NCBI GenBank assembly: GCA_024403995.1
Contig: JAKSQT010000007.1
Span: forward strand, 1 to 61,703
DNA length: 61,703 nt
From: Ruminococcus sp.
Lineage (GTDB): Bacteria; Bacillota; Clostridia; Oscillospirales; Ruminococcaceae
Reading direction: 5' to 3'
Shown here: positions 34,541 to 42,919 of the stretch, piece after piece
Position numbering within the stretch: position 1 is the first letter of the stretch
How the letters are laid out: the number at the start of each line of letters is the position of its first letter
The notes under the pieces: model-generated
The model's input: the letters and a program-made list of their open reading frames with translations, nothing else
Database searches by the model: none
Told to the model about the DNA's origin: nothing
Translations under genes and position numbers: made by a program

Positions 34541-34569
34541 CAGTATGTCCGCAATCTGCAACCTTATAC
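34541..34569 (-). promoter_or_regulatory. Candidate SigF promoter of spoIIR
   Basis: Minus-strand GTATA (34569-34565), 14-bp spacer, GGACATACTG (34550-34541), 42 bp before the start codon. The same boxes and spacing occur before the PdaA-like gene. Confidence 0.65.
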
Positions 34570-34641
34570 CGTAAATTTTCCTGAATTTTTATCGTTTTTG
34601 CATGATTTCATTCTGACGCCGCAAATTCTTCAAATTTTCTC

Positions 34642-34670
34642 TTGCTTTTTTTGACAGAATCATGTATAAT
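34642..34670 (+). promoter_or_regulatory. Promoter of fba
   Basis: Perfect TATAAT at 34665-34670. The -35 at 17 bp is poor (TTGCTT, 34642-34647); a perfect TTGACA at 34651-34656 is only 8 bp away and cannot be used with this -10. Confidence 0.5.
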
Positions 34671-34739
34671 AGATGACGGTGAAATCCACCAAATGAGAAT
34701 ACTGTCCGAAAATGACAGTTCTAATAGGAGGAAATTATA

Positions 34740-35603
34740 ATGCTGGTATCTGCAAAAGAAATGCTGAACAAGGCTAGAGACGGCAAGTACGCTGTCGGTC
34801 AGTTCAACATCAACAATCTCGAATGGACCAAGGCGATCCTGCAAACGGCTCAGGAGCTCAACTCCCCTGTTATCCTCGGTGTTTCCGAAGGCGCAGGCAA
34901 GTATATGTGCGGCTACACCACCGTTGTCGGCATGGTCAAGGGCATGATCGAGGAACTCGGTATCACCGTTCCTGTTGCACTTCACCTCGACCACGGTACC
35001 TTCGAAGGTGCAAAAGCTTGCATCAACGCAGGTTTCTCGTCCATCATGTTCGACGGCTCTCACTACCCGATCGAAGAAAACATCGCAAAGACCACCGCTC
35101 TCGTCAACACCTGCGACGTTCTCGGCATCTCCCTTGAAGCTGAAGTCGGCGCTATCGGCGGCGAAGAAGACGGTGTCATCGGTAAGGGCGAATGTGCAGA
35201 TCCTGATGAGTGCAAGGCTATCGCTGATCTCGGCGTAACCATGCTCGCTGCCGGTATCGGCAATATTCACGGTAAATATCCCGAAAACTGGGAAGGCCTT
35301 AGCTTCGAGACCCTCGCTGCTGTTAAGGAAAAGGTCGGCGATATGCCCCTCGTTCTCCACGGCGGTACAGGCATCCCTGCTGACATGATCAAGAAAGCAA
35401 TCTCCCTCGGCGTTGCAAAGATCAACGTCAACACCGAATGCCAGCTCGCTTTCGCTGCTGAAACCAGAAAGTATGTCGAAGCAGGCAAGGATCTCCAGGG
35501 CAAGGGCTTCGATCCCAGAAAGCTCCTCGCTCCCGGCGTTGAGGCTATCAAAGCTACCGTTAAGGAAAAGATGGAACTGTTCGGTTCTGTCGGCAAAGCT
35601 TAA
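34740..35603 (+). CDS. fba: Class II fructose-bisphosphate aldolase
   Basis: 287 residues, start after AGGAGG (34725-34731). Zinc and catalytic residues are visible: LHLDHG (D84, H85), the Glu-rich loop EAEVGAIGG, GNIHGKYP and LVLHGGTGIP, and NVNTE near the phosphate site. It cleaves fructose 1,6-bisphosphate to two trioses in glycolysis. Codon use is strongly biased to C-ending codons, as in very highly expressed genes. Monocistronic, with its own terminator. Confidence 0.97.
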   Translation: MLVSAKEMLNKARDGKYAVGQFNINNLEWTKAILQTAQELNSPVILGVSEGAGKYMCGYTTVVGMVKGMIEELGITVPVALHLDHGTFEGAKACINAGFSSIMFDGSHYPIEENIAKTTALVNTCDVLGISLEAEVGAIGGEEDGVIGKGECADPDECKAIADLGVTMLAAGIGNIHGKYPENWEGLSFETLAAVKEKVGDMPLVLHGGTGIPADMIKKAISLGVAKINVNTECQLAFAAETRKYVEAGKDLQGKGFDPRKLLAPGVEAIKATVKEKMELFGSVGKA

Positions 35604-35620
35604 TTTCCGAATTTACGCAC

Positions 35621-35657
35621 AAAAGCGGAGTCCGTTTTCTTCGGGCTCCGCTTTTTC
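35621..35657 (+). terminator. Terminator of fba
   Basis: Stem AAAAGCGGAG with CTCCGCTTTT, extended by an inner CCG/CGG after one mismatch, then a T-rich tail. Confidence 0.85.
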
Positions 35658-35680
35658 TGTGATTTATTTTTCAAAAAGGC

Positions 35681-35709
35681 TTGACAAATCTTTTATTTTG
35701 TGCTATAAT
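35681..35709 (+). promoter_or_regulatory. Consensus promoter of the tRNA-Ser operon
   Basis: TTGACA (35681-35686), 17-bp spacer with TGc, TATAAT (35704-35709); the tRNA begins 20 bp later. Confidence 0.9.
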
Positions 35710-35728
35710 GATTAAGCTGAATCCGGAC

Positions 35729-35817
<89 letters not shown>

Positions 35818-35847
35818 TATTTTTCTAACGGATCTCGCATTCACCAT

Positions 35848-35937
35848 GGAGAAATACCCAAGCGGTGAAGGGGCTCCCCTGCTAAGGGAGTAGGGCTCGA
35901 AAGGGTCGCGAGGGTTCAAATCCCTCTTTCTCCGCCA
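35848..35937 (+). tRNA. tRNA-Ser (anticodon GCU)
   Basis: 90 nt with encoded CCA. Acceptor arms GGAGAAA/TTTCTCC with discriminator G, anticodon stem CTCCC/GGGAG with loop CTGCTAA giving GCU, a long variable arm and T loop GGTTCAAATCC. It reads AGC/AGU and follows the first tRNA-Ser by 30 bp, so both share one transcript. Confidence 0.97.
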
Positions 35938-35945
35938 TAGTTTTT

Positions 35946-35989
35946 GACAAAGCGCACAGGACAGAATATTCTGCACTGTGCGCTTTGTC
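35946..35989 (+). terminator. Nested palindrome after the tRNAs, probable terminator
   Basis: A perfect 14-bp inverted repeat (GACAAAGCGCACAG, 35946-35959, with 35976-35989) encloses a second perfect palindrome, CAGAATATTCTG (35962-35973). It lies 8 bp after the tRNA and lacks a long T tail. Confidence 0.55.
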
Positions 35990-36033
35990 ATATATGGACG
36001 TCGGACAGAAGCATAAAACGACTGTCCTACGCT

Positions 36034-36149
36034 GTATAGTTATTCTTTTGCGTTGGTTGATCATTCGCTTATAGATACGACGTATGTGTCGATTATTTGA
36101 CGCATACGTATAGTTATTCTTTTTATCGATTGATAGTTCGCTTATAGAT
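36034..36149. repeat. Pair of about 42-bp direct repeats flanking an inverted repeat
   Basis: Copy 1 (36034-36076) and copy 2 (36108-36149) share GTATAGTTATTCTTTT at one end and TTCGCTTATAGAT at the other, with a diverged middle. Between them is an 11-bp inverted repeat with one mismatch (36080-36090 with 36099-36109). There is no gene in 35990-36201. It may be operator or origin-like DNA linked to the adjacent ribbon-helix-helix gene. Confidence 0.6.
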
Positions 36150-36201
36150 TGCGTGTGGGTTCGTCGGTATGCCACAGGCTTTACCCAGCAATGAGAATTC
36201 A

Positions 36202-36369
36202 TTAGGTAGTGCTTTTTTCTTCAATCAAAGAACGAATAAATGCGCTAACAGATTGAAAGCCTTGTTCTTTTGCTCGTTTTACAAATTCCTTGTGTTCGTC
36301 AGCTGTCACCCGGACACGAATCATACGCTCTTTATTTTCTTTTCTTGCATTCTTTTCGACCATGTTCAT
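36202..36369 (-). CDS. Small ribbon-helix-helix protein (Arc/mobilisation type)
   Basis: 55 residues from the ATG at 36369 (GGAGG upstream). A basic N-terminus precedes a strand (MIRVRVTADEHKEF) and two helices (VKRAKEQGF; SVSAFIRSLIEE), the pattern of RHH DNA-binding proteins such as plasmid mobilisation or antitoxin regulators. No relaxase or toxin gene is adjacent. The repeats just downstream (36034-36149) are candidate binding sites. It reads as a leftover of a mobile element beside tRNA genes. Confidence 0.75.
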   Translation of the reverse strand: MNMVEKNARKENKERMIRVRVTADEHKEFVKRAKEQGFQSVSAFIRSLIEEKSTT

Positions 36370-36494
36370 AATGCACCTCCAGTCGCGTATTTTCAATCAA
36401 ACCAATCATTTTGTCTTCAAAAATGGATAGCCGATTTCAAGCAGCCGTTTCTTTCTGTCAGCAGACATTATTCCTTTTTTGTTATCCTTATCAG

Positions 36495-37502
36495 TTACTT
36501 TCCCTTAGAATTTTTCTGCCAATTCCAAGAGTCTCTGCACATATCTTGCAGGGACTTTTCTGCTTTCCAGCCGAGAAGTTCTTCTGCTTTCTGTGGGTTT
36601 GCATAGCAAGTTGCAATGTCACCTGCACGACGCGGTGCGATCTCGTAGGGAATGGTCAGCTGATTGGCTTCTTCGAAGGCATGGACAATATCCAGAACGC
36701 TGTATCCGATACCTGTGCCGAGGTTGATGACCTCACAGCCCGTGTGCTGTTTGCTGTAATCGTATGCGGCGACATGACCTTTCGCAAGGTCTACCACATG
36801 AATATAGTCGCGGACACCCGTACCGTCAGGTGTCGGGTAATCGTTGCCGAATACGGACAGATGGTCACGGATTCCTGCCGCCACCTGCGTGATATAAGGC
36901 ATCAGGTTGTTGGGGATGCCGTTTGGCTTTTCGCCAATCAAGCCTGATTCATGTGCGCCGATGGGGTTGAAGTATCGCAGTAAGACGATAGACAGCTCCT
37001 GATCAGCGGCAGTAGCGTCGCGCAAAATCTGTTCGTTCATCAGCTTTGTCCAGCCGTAAGGATTGGTGCAGCCGAGTTCGTCATTGTCCTCTGTGTACGG
37101 AACATTTTCAGATTTACTATATACGGTCGCCGAGGAACTGAATATCAGACGTTTACATCCAAATTCCTGCATAACTTCCAACAGCGACAGAGTCGTGTCG
37201 AGGTTGTTTCGGTAGTACATCAGCGGTTTTTGTACTGACTCCCCTACTGCCTTATATCCTGCAAAATGCACCACGGCATCAATCGTTTGCTCCGAGAAAA
37301 TTTTTCGGAGCATTTCTTTGTCGGTGACATCGCCCTGATAGAATGCGGGCGTCTTGCCTGTGATCGTTCCGATGCGTTCTGCAACGGATGCATCGCTGTT
37401 GAAGAGGTTGTCGATGATAACAACGTCATTGCCTTGATTTATCATTTCAACGGCGGTGTGCGAGCCGATAAAGCCCGTTCCGCCTGTCAGTAGAATGCTC
37501 AT
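36495..37502 (-). CDS. galE: UDP-glucose 4-epimerase
   Basis: 335 residues. Rossmann start LLTGGTGFIGSH, NAD contact IIDNLFNSD, catalytic Ser/Tyr/Lys in SSSATVY and NPYGWTK, and the substrate block RYFNPIGAHESG. It interconverts UDP-glucose and UDP-galactose (or the GlcNAc forms). It is the last gene of the polysaccharide operon and overlaps its neighbour by 4 bp, so it likely supplies galactose-type sugars for the polymer. In the 98 bp after its stop I see no terminator, only a 20-codon open frame (36406-36468). Confidence 0.96.
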   Translation of the reverse strand: MSILLTGGTGFIGSHTAVEMINQGNDVVIIDNLFNSDASVAERIGTITGKTPAFYQGDVTDKEMLRKIFSEQTIDAVVHFAGYKAVGESVQKPLMYYRNNLDTTLSLLEVMQEFGCKRLIFSSSATVYSKSENVPYTEDNDELGCTNPYGWTKLMNEQILRDATAADQELSIVLLRYFNPIGAHESGLIGEKPNGIPNNLMPYITQVAAGIRDHLSVFGNDYPTPDGTGVRDYIHVVDLAKGHVAAYDYSKQHTGCEVINLGTGIGYSVLDIVHAFEEANQLTIPYEIAPRRAGDIATCYANPQKAEELLGWKAEKSLQDMCRDSWNWQKNSKGK

Positions 37503-38674
37503 TGGGAGTTCTCCTTATCAAACAAATGAAACTCAGCATATATTGCCTTGCGTTTTTTCGCATTCGCAAGAGTATGTGCGCTGTCCAATTTCCGCTGGCC
37601 CGATTTGACCATTTTCAAGTAATCGCTAACCACACGAATACTACTTGTATTCTGTGCTTTCGCCTTTGCCCGAATGGTATGGAATACTTGAATGACGGGA
37701 GCACGTTTTGTTACGGTATGATCGCCACGATCAGAGATGTACTTGATCTGATTATATCGGTCATTGTCTTTGAACCCGAAGTTACCGCCTGACAGGATAT
37801 CTTCCATCAGTCCGACAAGCACCGATTCGTCCACCGTGCCAGCCCATTCGCGTTTGGGTATATGCAGATACCGCATAGATACCAGCGTGAGAATCTGCGC
37901 GAATCGCCACAAGCCGCATCGTTGCAGCTTGTCCTCGAAAATGGCGCGAAATTCATCATTTGAGAGACTGGATGCAAATACTGCCCAGTCGCACAAGTGT
38001 CGCAGTCCGATGCCCTCAGAGGTCAAATGAGAGGCTGTGTGGAGCAACAACACCAGTCCATGATGGAATGTGTCCGGAATTTTGATTGTTCCATTCTCCG
38101 TCTGATAGTCCACCGCCGTTTCGATAATGTCAGAGAGATATTCGTCTACGATGGCTTGCGCTTCGCCCTCCGGCACACCATTGATACTGCGGTGCATCTC
38201 CCAAACGGAGTTGCGGCGATGGAATCCCAGATGCTTGCCCTGTATTTCTTCGTCCTTTGCAGTAAAGCCGATTTCAGTCAGTAATTCTGTGGCAGAGTCC
38301 ATGTCTTTTTCGGCAAGCAGAAAATCCACATCGCCCAAGACACGCAGAGCAGGATTGGGATAGTAAGATGCAGATGCTACGCCTTTGAGGATGACATAAG
38401 GGATGTTTCGCTTCGCCAGAGTGTCATTCAGCTCACTATGCTCGTATGTGACATTCGTGTTGACCGAAATATAGTAACGGAAACGATTTTCCCATTCTTC
38501 CTTTTTCTCAGAAGGAATAGTGAGATCCAGCTCCGTAAATATCAGCGGAAAGACCGCCTGCGACATCGCTTCTTGATAGAGCTTGTACCAGTCGATATCT
38601 GTGATTAGGATTTCCTGTCGTTCAAAAAGCGAAGATGCCAGTAACGACAGAAGTATTTGGTGCTGTTTGTCCAA
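37499..38674 (-). CDS. Nucleotidyltransferase family protein (NTP_transf_5)
   Basis: 391 residues. The minimal nucleotidyltransferase pattern is visible: VILKGVASASYYPNPALRV followed by LGDVDFLL with the two metal Asp. A HxxN/HTASHLTSEG segment and a helical C-terminal region follow, as in the uncharacterised NTP_transf_5 family. Such genes are common in capsule and EPS clusters, but their substrate is unknown. It overlaps galE by 4 bp. Confidence 0.8.
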   Translation of the reverse strand: MDKQHQILLSLLASSLFERQEILITDIDWYKLYQEAMSQAVFPLIFTELDLTIPSEKKEEWENRFRYYISVNTNVTYEHSELNDTLAKRNIPYVILKGVASASYYPNPALRVLGDVDFLLAEKDMDSATELLTEIGFTAKDEEIQGKHLGFHRRNSVWEMHRSINGVPEGEAQAIVDEYLSDIIETAVDYQTENGTIKIPDTFHHGLVLLLHTASHLTSEGIGLRHLCDWAVFASSLSNDEFRAIFEDKLQRCGLWRFAQILTLVSMRYLHIPKREWAGTVDESVLVGLMEDILSGGNFGFKDNDRYNQIKYISDRGDHTVTKRAPVIQVFHTIRAKAKAQNTSSIRVVSDYLKMVKSGQRKLDSAHTLANAKKRKAIYAEFHLFDKENSQ

Positions 38675-38703
38675 AGGGCAACTTCCTTTCTGTGAGATAA
38701 TGT

Positions 38704-39243
38704 TTATGTGTTCTCGACTTTGCGTTTTTCTTTCCTTTTTCGGAGCCAGTTGCTAAGAATATAGGAGAGGGAGCCGATTGTGGCACCCAGCGTATTCATT
38801 ATAACATCATCGGTTTCGCAAGTGCCCAGTCGGAATATAAGTTGTATTGTTTCTATGATAAGTGAAAAAAATAAAGCCGAAAAAATTGTGATTCGAATTG
38901 GATGTTTTACTCTTTCAGGGAGTGCATAGGGAAGAAATAGACCATATGGGAAGAAAAGGAATGCATTCATGACATACATTCTGAATGATTCATTCGTGAA
39001 ATTTAAGCGAACAAATGGAATAAATGAAAATTGATATATATTGATACTAGTCCGTCCAATATTTGTAACCAATAGAATTGCACATACAGAAAATATATAT
39101 AAAGAAAGGGAAACTCTTCGAACGAACTTTGGATATACTGTTGAGAGCGTTGCAAACAACAAAAGAGAAAGAAGCATTACAAGAATAATAGTACTCAAGG
39201 AACTTGTATAAAGAATGTGCAATAGATGATTAAGAAATCTCAT
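38704..39243 (-). CDS. VanZ-like membrane protein
   Basis: 179 residues with about five membrane helices and a basic tail. The VanZ landmarks are present: N-A-F-L-F-F-P-Y-G-L (helix 3), IIETIQLIFRLGTCETDDVI and NTLGATIGSLSYIL. VanZ-like proteins confer low-level resistance to glycopeptides in some hosts, but most are of unknown role at the cell surface. It overlaps the flippase gene by 14 bp. Confidence 0.85.
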   Translation of the reverse strand: MRFLNHLLHILYTSSLSTIILVMLLSLLLFATLSTVYPKFVRRVSLSLYIFSVCAILLVTNIGRTSINIYQFSFIPFVRLNFTNESFRMYVMNAFLFFPYGLFLPYALPERVKHPIRITIFSALFFSLIIETIQLIFRLGTCETDDVIMNTLGATIGSLSYILSNWLRKRKEKRKVENT

Positions 39244-40744
39244 TTTTAATCACCTTGGATAGAATATATCTAAATGTGTACTTCGCAATTTGACGTTCGA
39301 ATAGAGAAGAAACAGTAAAGAATATAATAAGCGTAAGTATGGTATATGGAATACAGATTAAAAACAATTTTCCATACGAATCAATGTTGAAATTAAGAAA
39401 GTGGTTAAGGCATAATATGAGGAAAAATGTTGTTAAATTTACAACCCAACGCTTGTAAGTCATCCAAACAGATCTTTGCAGTATACGACGATTTGCATAT
39501 AAGATAATATCATTGGAACGATACAGAAGTGCTGCAATGGTGCCGATTAAGACCCCATATATTCCCCAAAACTGAACCGCTACAACTGAGGTAACCAAAT
39601 TAATAGCTGCTTCTGCGATTGCACGATTTTGTGTCAATTTAAAATGTCCTGCAAAATTGATAACCTGGTTAGCGGCACTTCGACCACAAGATAATAATGA
39701 AATGGAAATGAATAGAAGAGGCAATTTTTTGTCTATATAATTGATATCTGAAACGCCGGCCGTATATAGTCTCATAAATGGCAAGATAAAATAGTTTGCA
39801 ATTGAATACAAAGCAAACACCAAAGTCATATAATAAAGCTCAAAAGCATCATACATCTTCATAAATCTTTTTTTATCAATATGGAATGTTTGACCAAGAG
39901 AAAAAATGAAGCTTGAAGATACTGTGCTTAATGCAGTACTAATCATACCAAACAACATGGTGTACATAGAATAGATACTTACAATTTTCAGCCCACAAAA
40001 TATTGTTAGTGTAATTGAATCGGTATTATTATAGATAAGTCCACTAATTTGATGTACAAGAACATTTTTACTTTGCGAAATTGCTTTGAAGTCAGGCTGA
40101 ACAGACAAATCGATCCAAGAATAGTTTTTTTTGATATATCTTGTAATATATATCATTTGGATCATACTGATGAACATTGCGATGGCTTGAACAAAAACAA
40201 CATTGCAGCCAGATGCCATCAAGACTATTTTGGCAATGTTTTTAAATACATTGGTAAACATTCCAAGTGCAGTCTGAACATAATTCTTACCTTCTGCTTG
40301 GAGTAATAGGAAATATTTAGCCTGAAAGAAATAATTTATTACGCTTCCAATCCCATTAAATATGATTACCAGAACAACAGTAATAGTGGGAATATCTGTT
40401 GATACCACAAGTGGATATATAATAGAAAAAAGGAGAATGGCTAGAAGATACAAAAAACCGGTTCGATGATAATATCGATTTGTTGCAGCTAATACTGCAT
40501 TGGTGGCTGCTTTATTCTCTTTTCCGAGTGTTTTATACAAAGCCTGAATAGTTGCAGTACCTATTCCAGCTTCCAACAGAGCAACATAAGAGTATATTTG
40601 TGTTACAGAACTGAGAAGGCCATTTGTTTCAGAACCGTAACTGGTTAATATTAGTCTTGGTACAATAATACCAAGTATTATTGATAGTAACTCACTAGCA
40701 ATTCCTAAAACAAGATTTAATGAGATTTTGCGACCTGTATTCAT
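39230..40744 (-). CDS. Polysaccharide flippase (Wzx/MATE-like)
   Basis: 504 residues with 12-14 hydrophobic helices. It starts GRKISLNLVLGIASELLSIILG and has LILTSYGSETNGLLSSVTQIYSYVALLEAGIGTA, a pattern typical of oligosaccharide flippases in EPS clusters. It should move lipid-linked repeat units across the membrane before polymerisation by the EpsG-like protein. The base composition is AT-rich compared with the flanking chromosome. It overlaps the upstream glycosyltransferase by 4 bp. Confidence 0.9.
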   Translation of the reverse strand: MNTGRKISLNLVLGIASELLSIILGIIVPRLILTSYGSETNGLLSSVTQIYSYVALLEAGIGTATIQALYKTLGKENKAATNAVLAATNRYYHRTGFLYLLAILLFSIIYPLVVSTDIPTITVVLVIIFNGIGSVINYFFQAKYFLLLQAEGKNYVQTALGMFTNVFKNIAKIVLMASGCNVVFVQAIAMFISMIQMIYITRYIKKNYSWIDLSVQPDFKAISQSKNVLVHQISGLIYNNTDSITLTIFCGLKIVSIYSMYTMLFGMISTALSTVSSSFIFSLGQTFHIDKKRFMKMYDAFELYYMTLVFALYSIANYFILPFMRLYTAGVSDINYIDKKLPLLFISISLLSCGRSAANQVINFAGHFKLTQNRAIAEAAINLVTSVVAVQFWGIYGVLIGTIAALLYRSNDIILYANRRILQRSVWMTYKRWVVNLTTFFLILCLNHFLNFNIDSYGKLFLICIPYTILTLIIFFTVSSLFERQIAKYTFRYILSKVIKNEIS

Positions 40745-41736
40745 TCTCTGTCCTCATGTGTAATGATACTCCATATTCTGTAGAGGAGTATTGTGATATG
40801 TTTGGATCTATGCCCACAAAAATGCAAGATACGAATATGTTGTGGAAGAAGCGAGATGTAGTTCGTAGCATTTTGATAGAAAGGATCATCTAAAATACTC
40901 TGAATTTCAGTATAATTCTTTTCACCTGCAAATTCGCGACATAATATGGATACTTTATATAAGAATTCATAATAGAATTGATTATAATCAATTCTAAATT
41001 GATGAATTTGATTGTCTTCTAACAACTTTTGACGATTTTCAACCCATTGATGATATTGGTTCTTTTGCGGAGTATGCATGATACTATTTGTATTTTGACA
41101 ATAGTAGTATAGTTGTTGAGGGCTAAATGCAAAAGAATCTGCAGACCGTAACACTTCATAGTTAAACCATGCATCTTCAGCACGACGGAGCTTTTCATTG
41201 AAATGAAATGCATTCAAAGACAAAAAACTATTTTTATATATTTTATTACAGAGTGAATACAATCCGGCGTGTGATCTGGAATAGTAAAGATATAAGAGTT
41301 CTTTTTTAATTTCTGAATTTGAACAAAGATAGCTTCTATAATTTAAAGGGATTTTTTCGATTTTTCCAGAATTGAAAATACAATAACTACACATAGCAAC
41401 ATCAACATCATTGTTCTTTGCAAGATTGTAGAGCGTTTCAAACATTTCTTCATCGACATAATCGTCGGAATCAACAAAACCAATATATTCACCATTGGCT
41501 TTTGAGATGCCGATGTTTCGAGCGGCAGAAGGGCCTTCGTTTTCTTTATGAACCACTGTTATTCGTGAATCTGTATTGGCAAAATCATCGCATATTTTCC
41601 CACTATTATCAGTTGAACCGTCATCGATTGCAAGTATTTCAATATCAGATAGCGTCTGATTGGTGAGAGAAAGCAAACAACGTTCGATACAGTTTTCAAC
41701 ATTATAGACAGGAAGAATAATGGATACCCTTGGCAT
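40741..41736 (-). CDS. Glycosyltransferase family 2
   Basis: 331 residues. GT-A fold with SIILPVYNVENCIERCLLSL, AIDDGSTDNSG, GPSAARNIGISKANGEYIGFVDSDDYVDEEM (DxD metal site) near residue 90. The C-terminal part is helical and likely binds the acceptor. It transfers a sugar from a nucleotide donor to the lipid-linked repeat; linkage and sugar cannot be predicted. AT-rich. Confidence 0.93.
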   Translation of the reverse strand: MPRVSIILPVYNVENCIERCLLSLTNQTLSDIEILAIDDGSTDNSGKICDDFANTDSRITVVHKENEGPSAARNIGISKANGEYIGFVDSDDYVDEEMFETLYNLAKNNDVDVAMCSYCIFNSGKIEKIPLNYRSYLCSNSEIKKELLYLYYSRSHAGLYSLCNKIYKNSFLSLNAFHFNEKLRRAEDAWFNYEVLRSADSFAFSPQQLYYYCQNTNSIMHTPQKNQYHQWVENRQKLLEDNQIHQFRIDYNQFYYEFLYKVSILCREFAGEKNYTEIQSILDDPFYQNATNYISLLPQHIRILHFCGHRSKHITILLYRIWSIITHEDRE

Positions 41737-41762
41737 TGAATCACCTCTATATATACAAATTA

Positions 41763-42917
41763 TCAGTGATCAAAAAATTCATTTTTAATTCTATGCGCCC
41801 AAATTTTCCATTTAGGAATTCTGGGAACATATTTTTGAATTGTTTTTTCAAAATCTGAACTTGAACTAAAAAGCTCATGAAGGAATTGTTCTCTATTGGG
41901 ATTTCCAGCATCAGGTGCATTTAGTCTTTTATTATGAGATGAAGCATAGTTGAGGTCAATAGTCTGGACTTCAAGTTGATTTTTCATCATTTCCCAAAAA
42001 ATGTTTCCTTTATTAGTATTGATCAGTATCAGCGATGCTCCATGATGGGGATCAAATCCTTTTTTCTCACCGCCCCAATAATCACCTAGAGTAATGTCAG
42101 ATATACGATTGATTTGGGCATAGGGACATATATGACAAGAGGGACGGAAGAGATAGCCGTTGTCATAGCCACGTAAAAAACCACAAGTGTTGTAATCTAA
42201 GATCTTTGTTTTTTCTGACATATACTTTAGTTTTAAAAGTTTTGAATTCCAGTGACCATTTACCTTCTCTTTGTGTCGAAAAGAAATTTGAGATATCTTG
42301 TCATGTCTTCGATCGAAACATTTGAGACAATATTCTAGAATCTGGCCGTTAGAAACACCATGACAGATTAAATCAACGAGCAACAGATTATCATATTCAA
42401 CATTCAAAAAAGATTTTAATGCAGCACATTGGCAAGGCGTGCCTGTAAAAACAACTTGTTTTCCTTGCTTTAATTCAGTATTTATTTGACTAAATATAGA
42501 AAGTATATGACTTTGAATATATTTTGACTTACGAAAAGCTTCATATGCCCGAGGAGCAGCAACCCCTTTGTGAATGACTTGGCTTCGACCATTCCACGAA
42601 GCACCATATATCATAGTGCTTTCTGAACACGCTTTTGTGATAGCATAAAATGCACCACCGGAAGAACTTTCCAACAAGATACTATCAAATTTGCATATTG
42701 CTGCCCAAGCAGAAATGGGATAATTCAACTCATGTGTCGTATTGTGTATGCAGATTCTATTGCACAAACCGCAATTAGTACACTTTTCAGTGTCAATTTT
42801 GGGATACAGAAACCCTTCTTCATCAGATAGCATGGAAATAGCTTTTTGAGGACATTTTACAACACACAAACCACAACCGCAACATTCTGTTTTCTGCCCT
42901 GATTGTAAATATGCCAT
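41763..42917 (-). CDS. Coenzyme F420 hydrogenase/dehydrogenase beta-subunit family protein
   Basis: 384 residues. Two ferredoxin-type motifs lie at the N-terminus (CCGCGLCVVKCPQKAI and CTNCGLCNRIC), giving sites for two [4Fe-4S] clusters. Then comes the FrhB-like flavin domain (SSGGAFYAI, FTGTPCQCAALK, DLICHGVSNG, ICPYAQINRISDITLGDYWG). Members of this family in EPS clusters are flavoproteins that probably reduce or modify sugars; F420 itself is not expected in this lineage. The usual companion polysaccharide pyruvyltransferase is not seen here. Confidence 0.88.
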   Translation of the reverse strand: MAYLQSGQKTECCGCGLCVVKCPQKAISMLSDEEGFLYPKIDTEKCTNCGLCNRICIHNTTHELNYPISAWAAICKFDSILLESSSGGAFYAITKACSESTMIYGASWNGRSQVIHKGVAAPRAYEAFRKSKYIQSHILSIFSQINTELKQGKQVVFTGTPCQCAALKSFLNVEYDNLLLVDLICHGVSNGQILEYCLKCFDRRHDKISQISFRHKEKVNGHWNSKLLKLKYMSEKTKILDYNTCGFLRGYDNGYLFRPSCHICPYAQINRISDITLGDYWGGEKKGFDPHHGASLILINTNKGNIFWEMMKNQLEVQTIDLNYASSHNKRLNAPDAGNPNREQFLHELFSSSSDFEKTIQKYVPRIPKWKIWAHRIKNEFFDH

Positions 42918-42919
42918 TA

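Noticed and set aside
34651-34670. TTGACA directly upstream of TATAAT before fba as one promoter
   Set aside because: The spacing is only 8 bp, which sigma-A cannot bridge.
34608-35360. 250-codon open frame antisense to fba
   Set aside because: It is an artefact of the strong codon bias of the aldolase gene and has no start signal or recognisable domain.
36034-36149. CRISPR-like repeats
   Set aside because: Only two copies, diverged in the middle, and no cas genes in the window.
36406-36468. 20-codon open frame between galE and the RHH gene (starts MSADRKKRLLEIGY)
   Set aside because: It has a passable ribosome site but is too short and without homology that I can recognise, so it is only mentioned.
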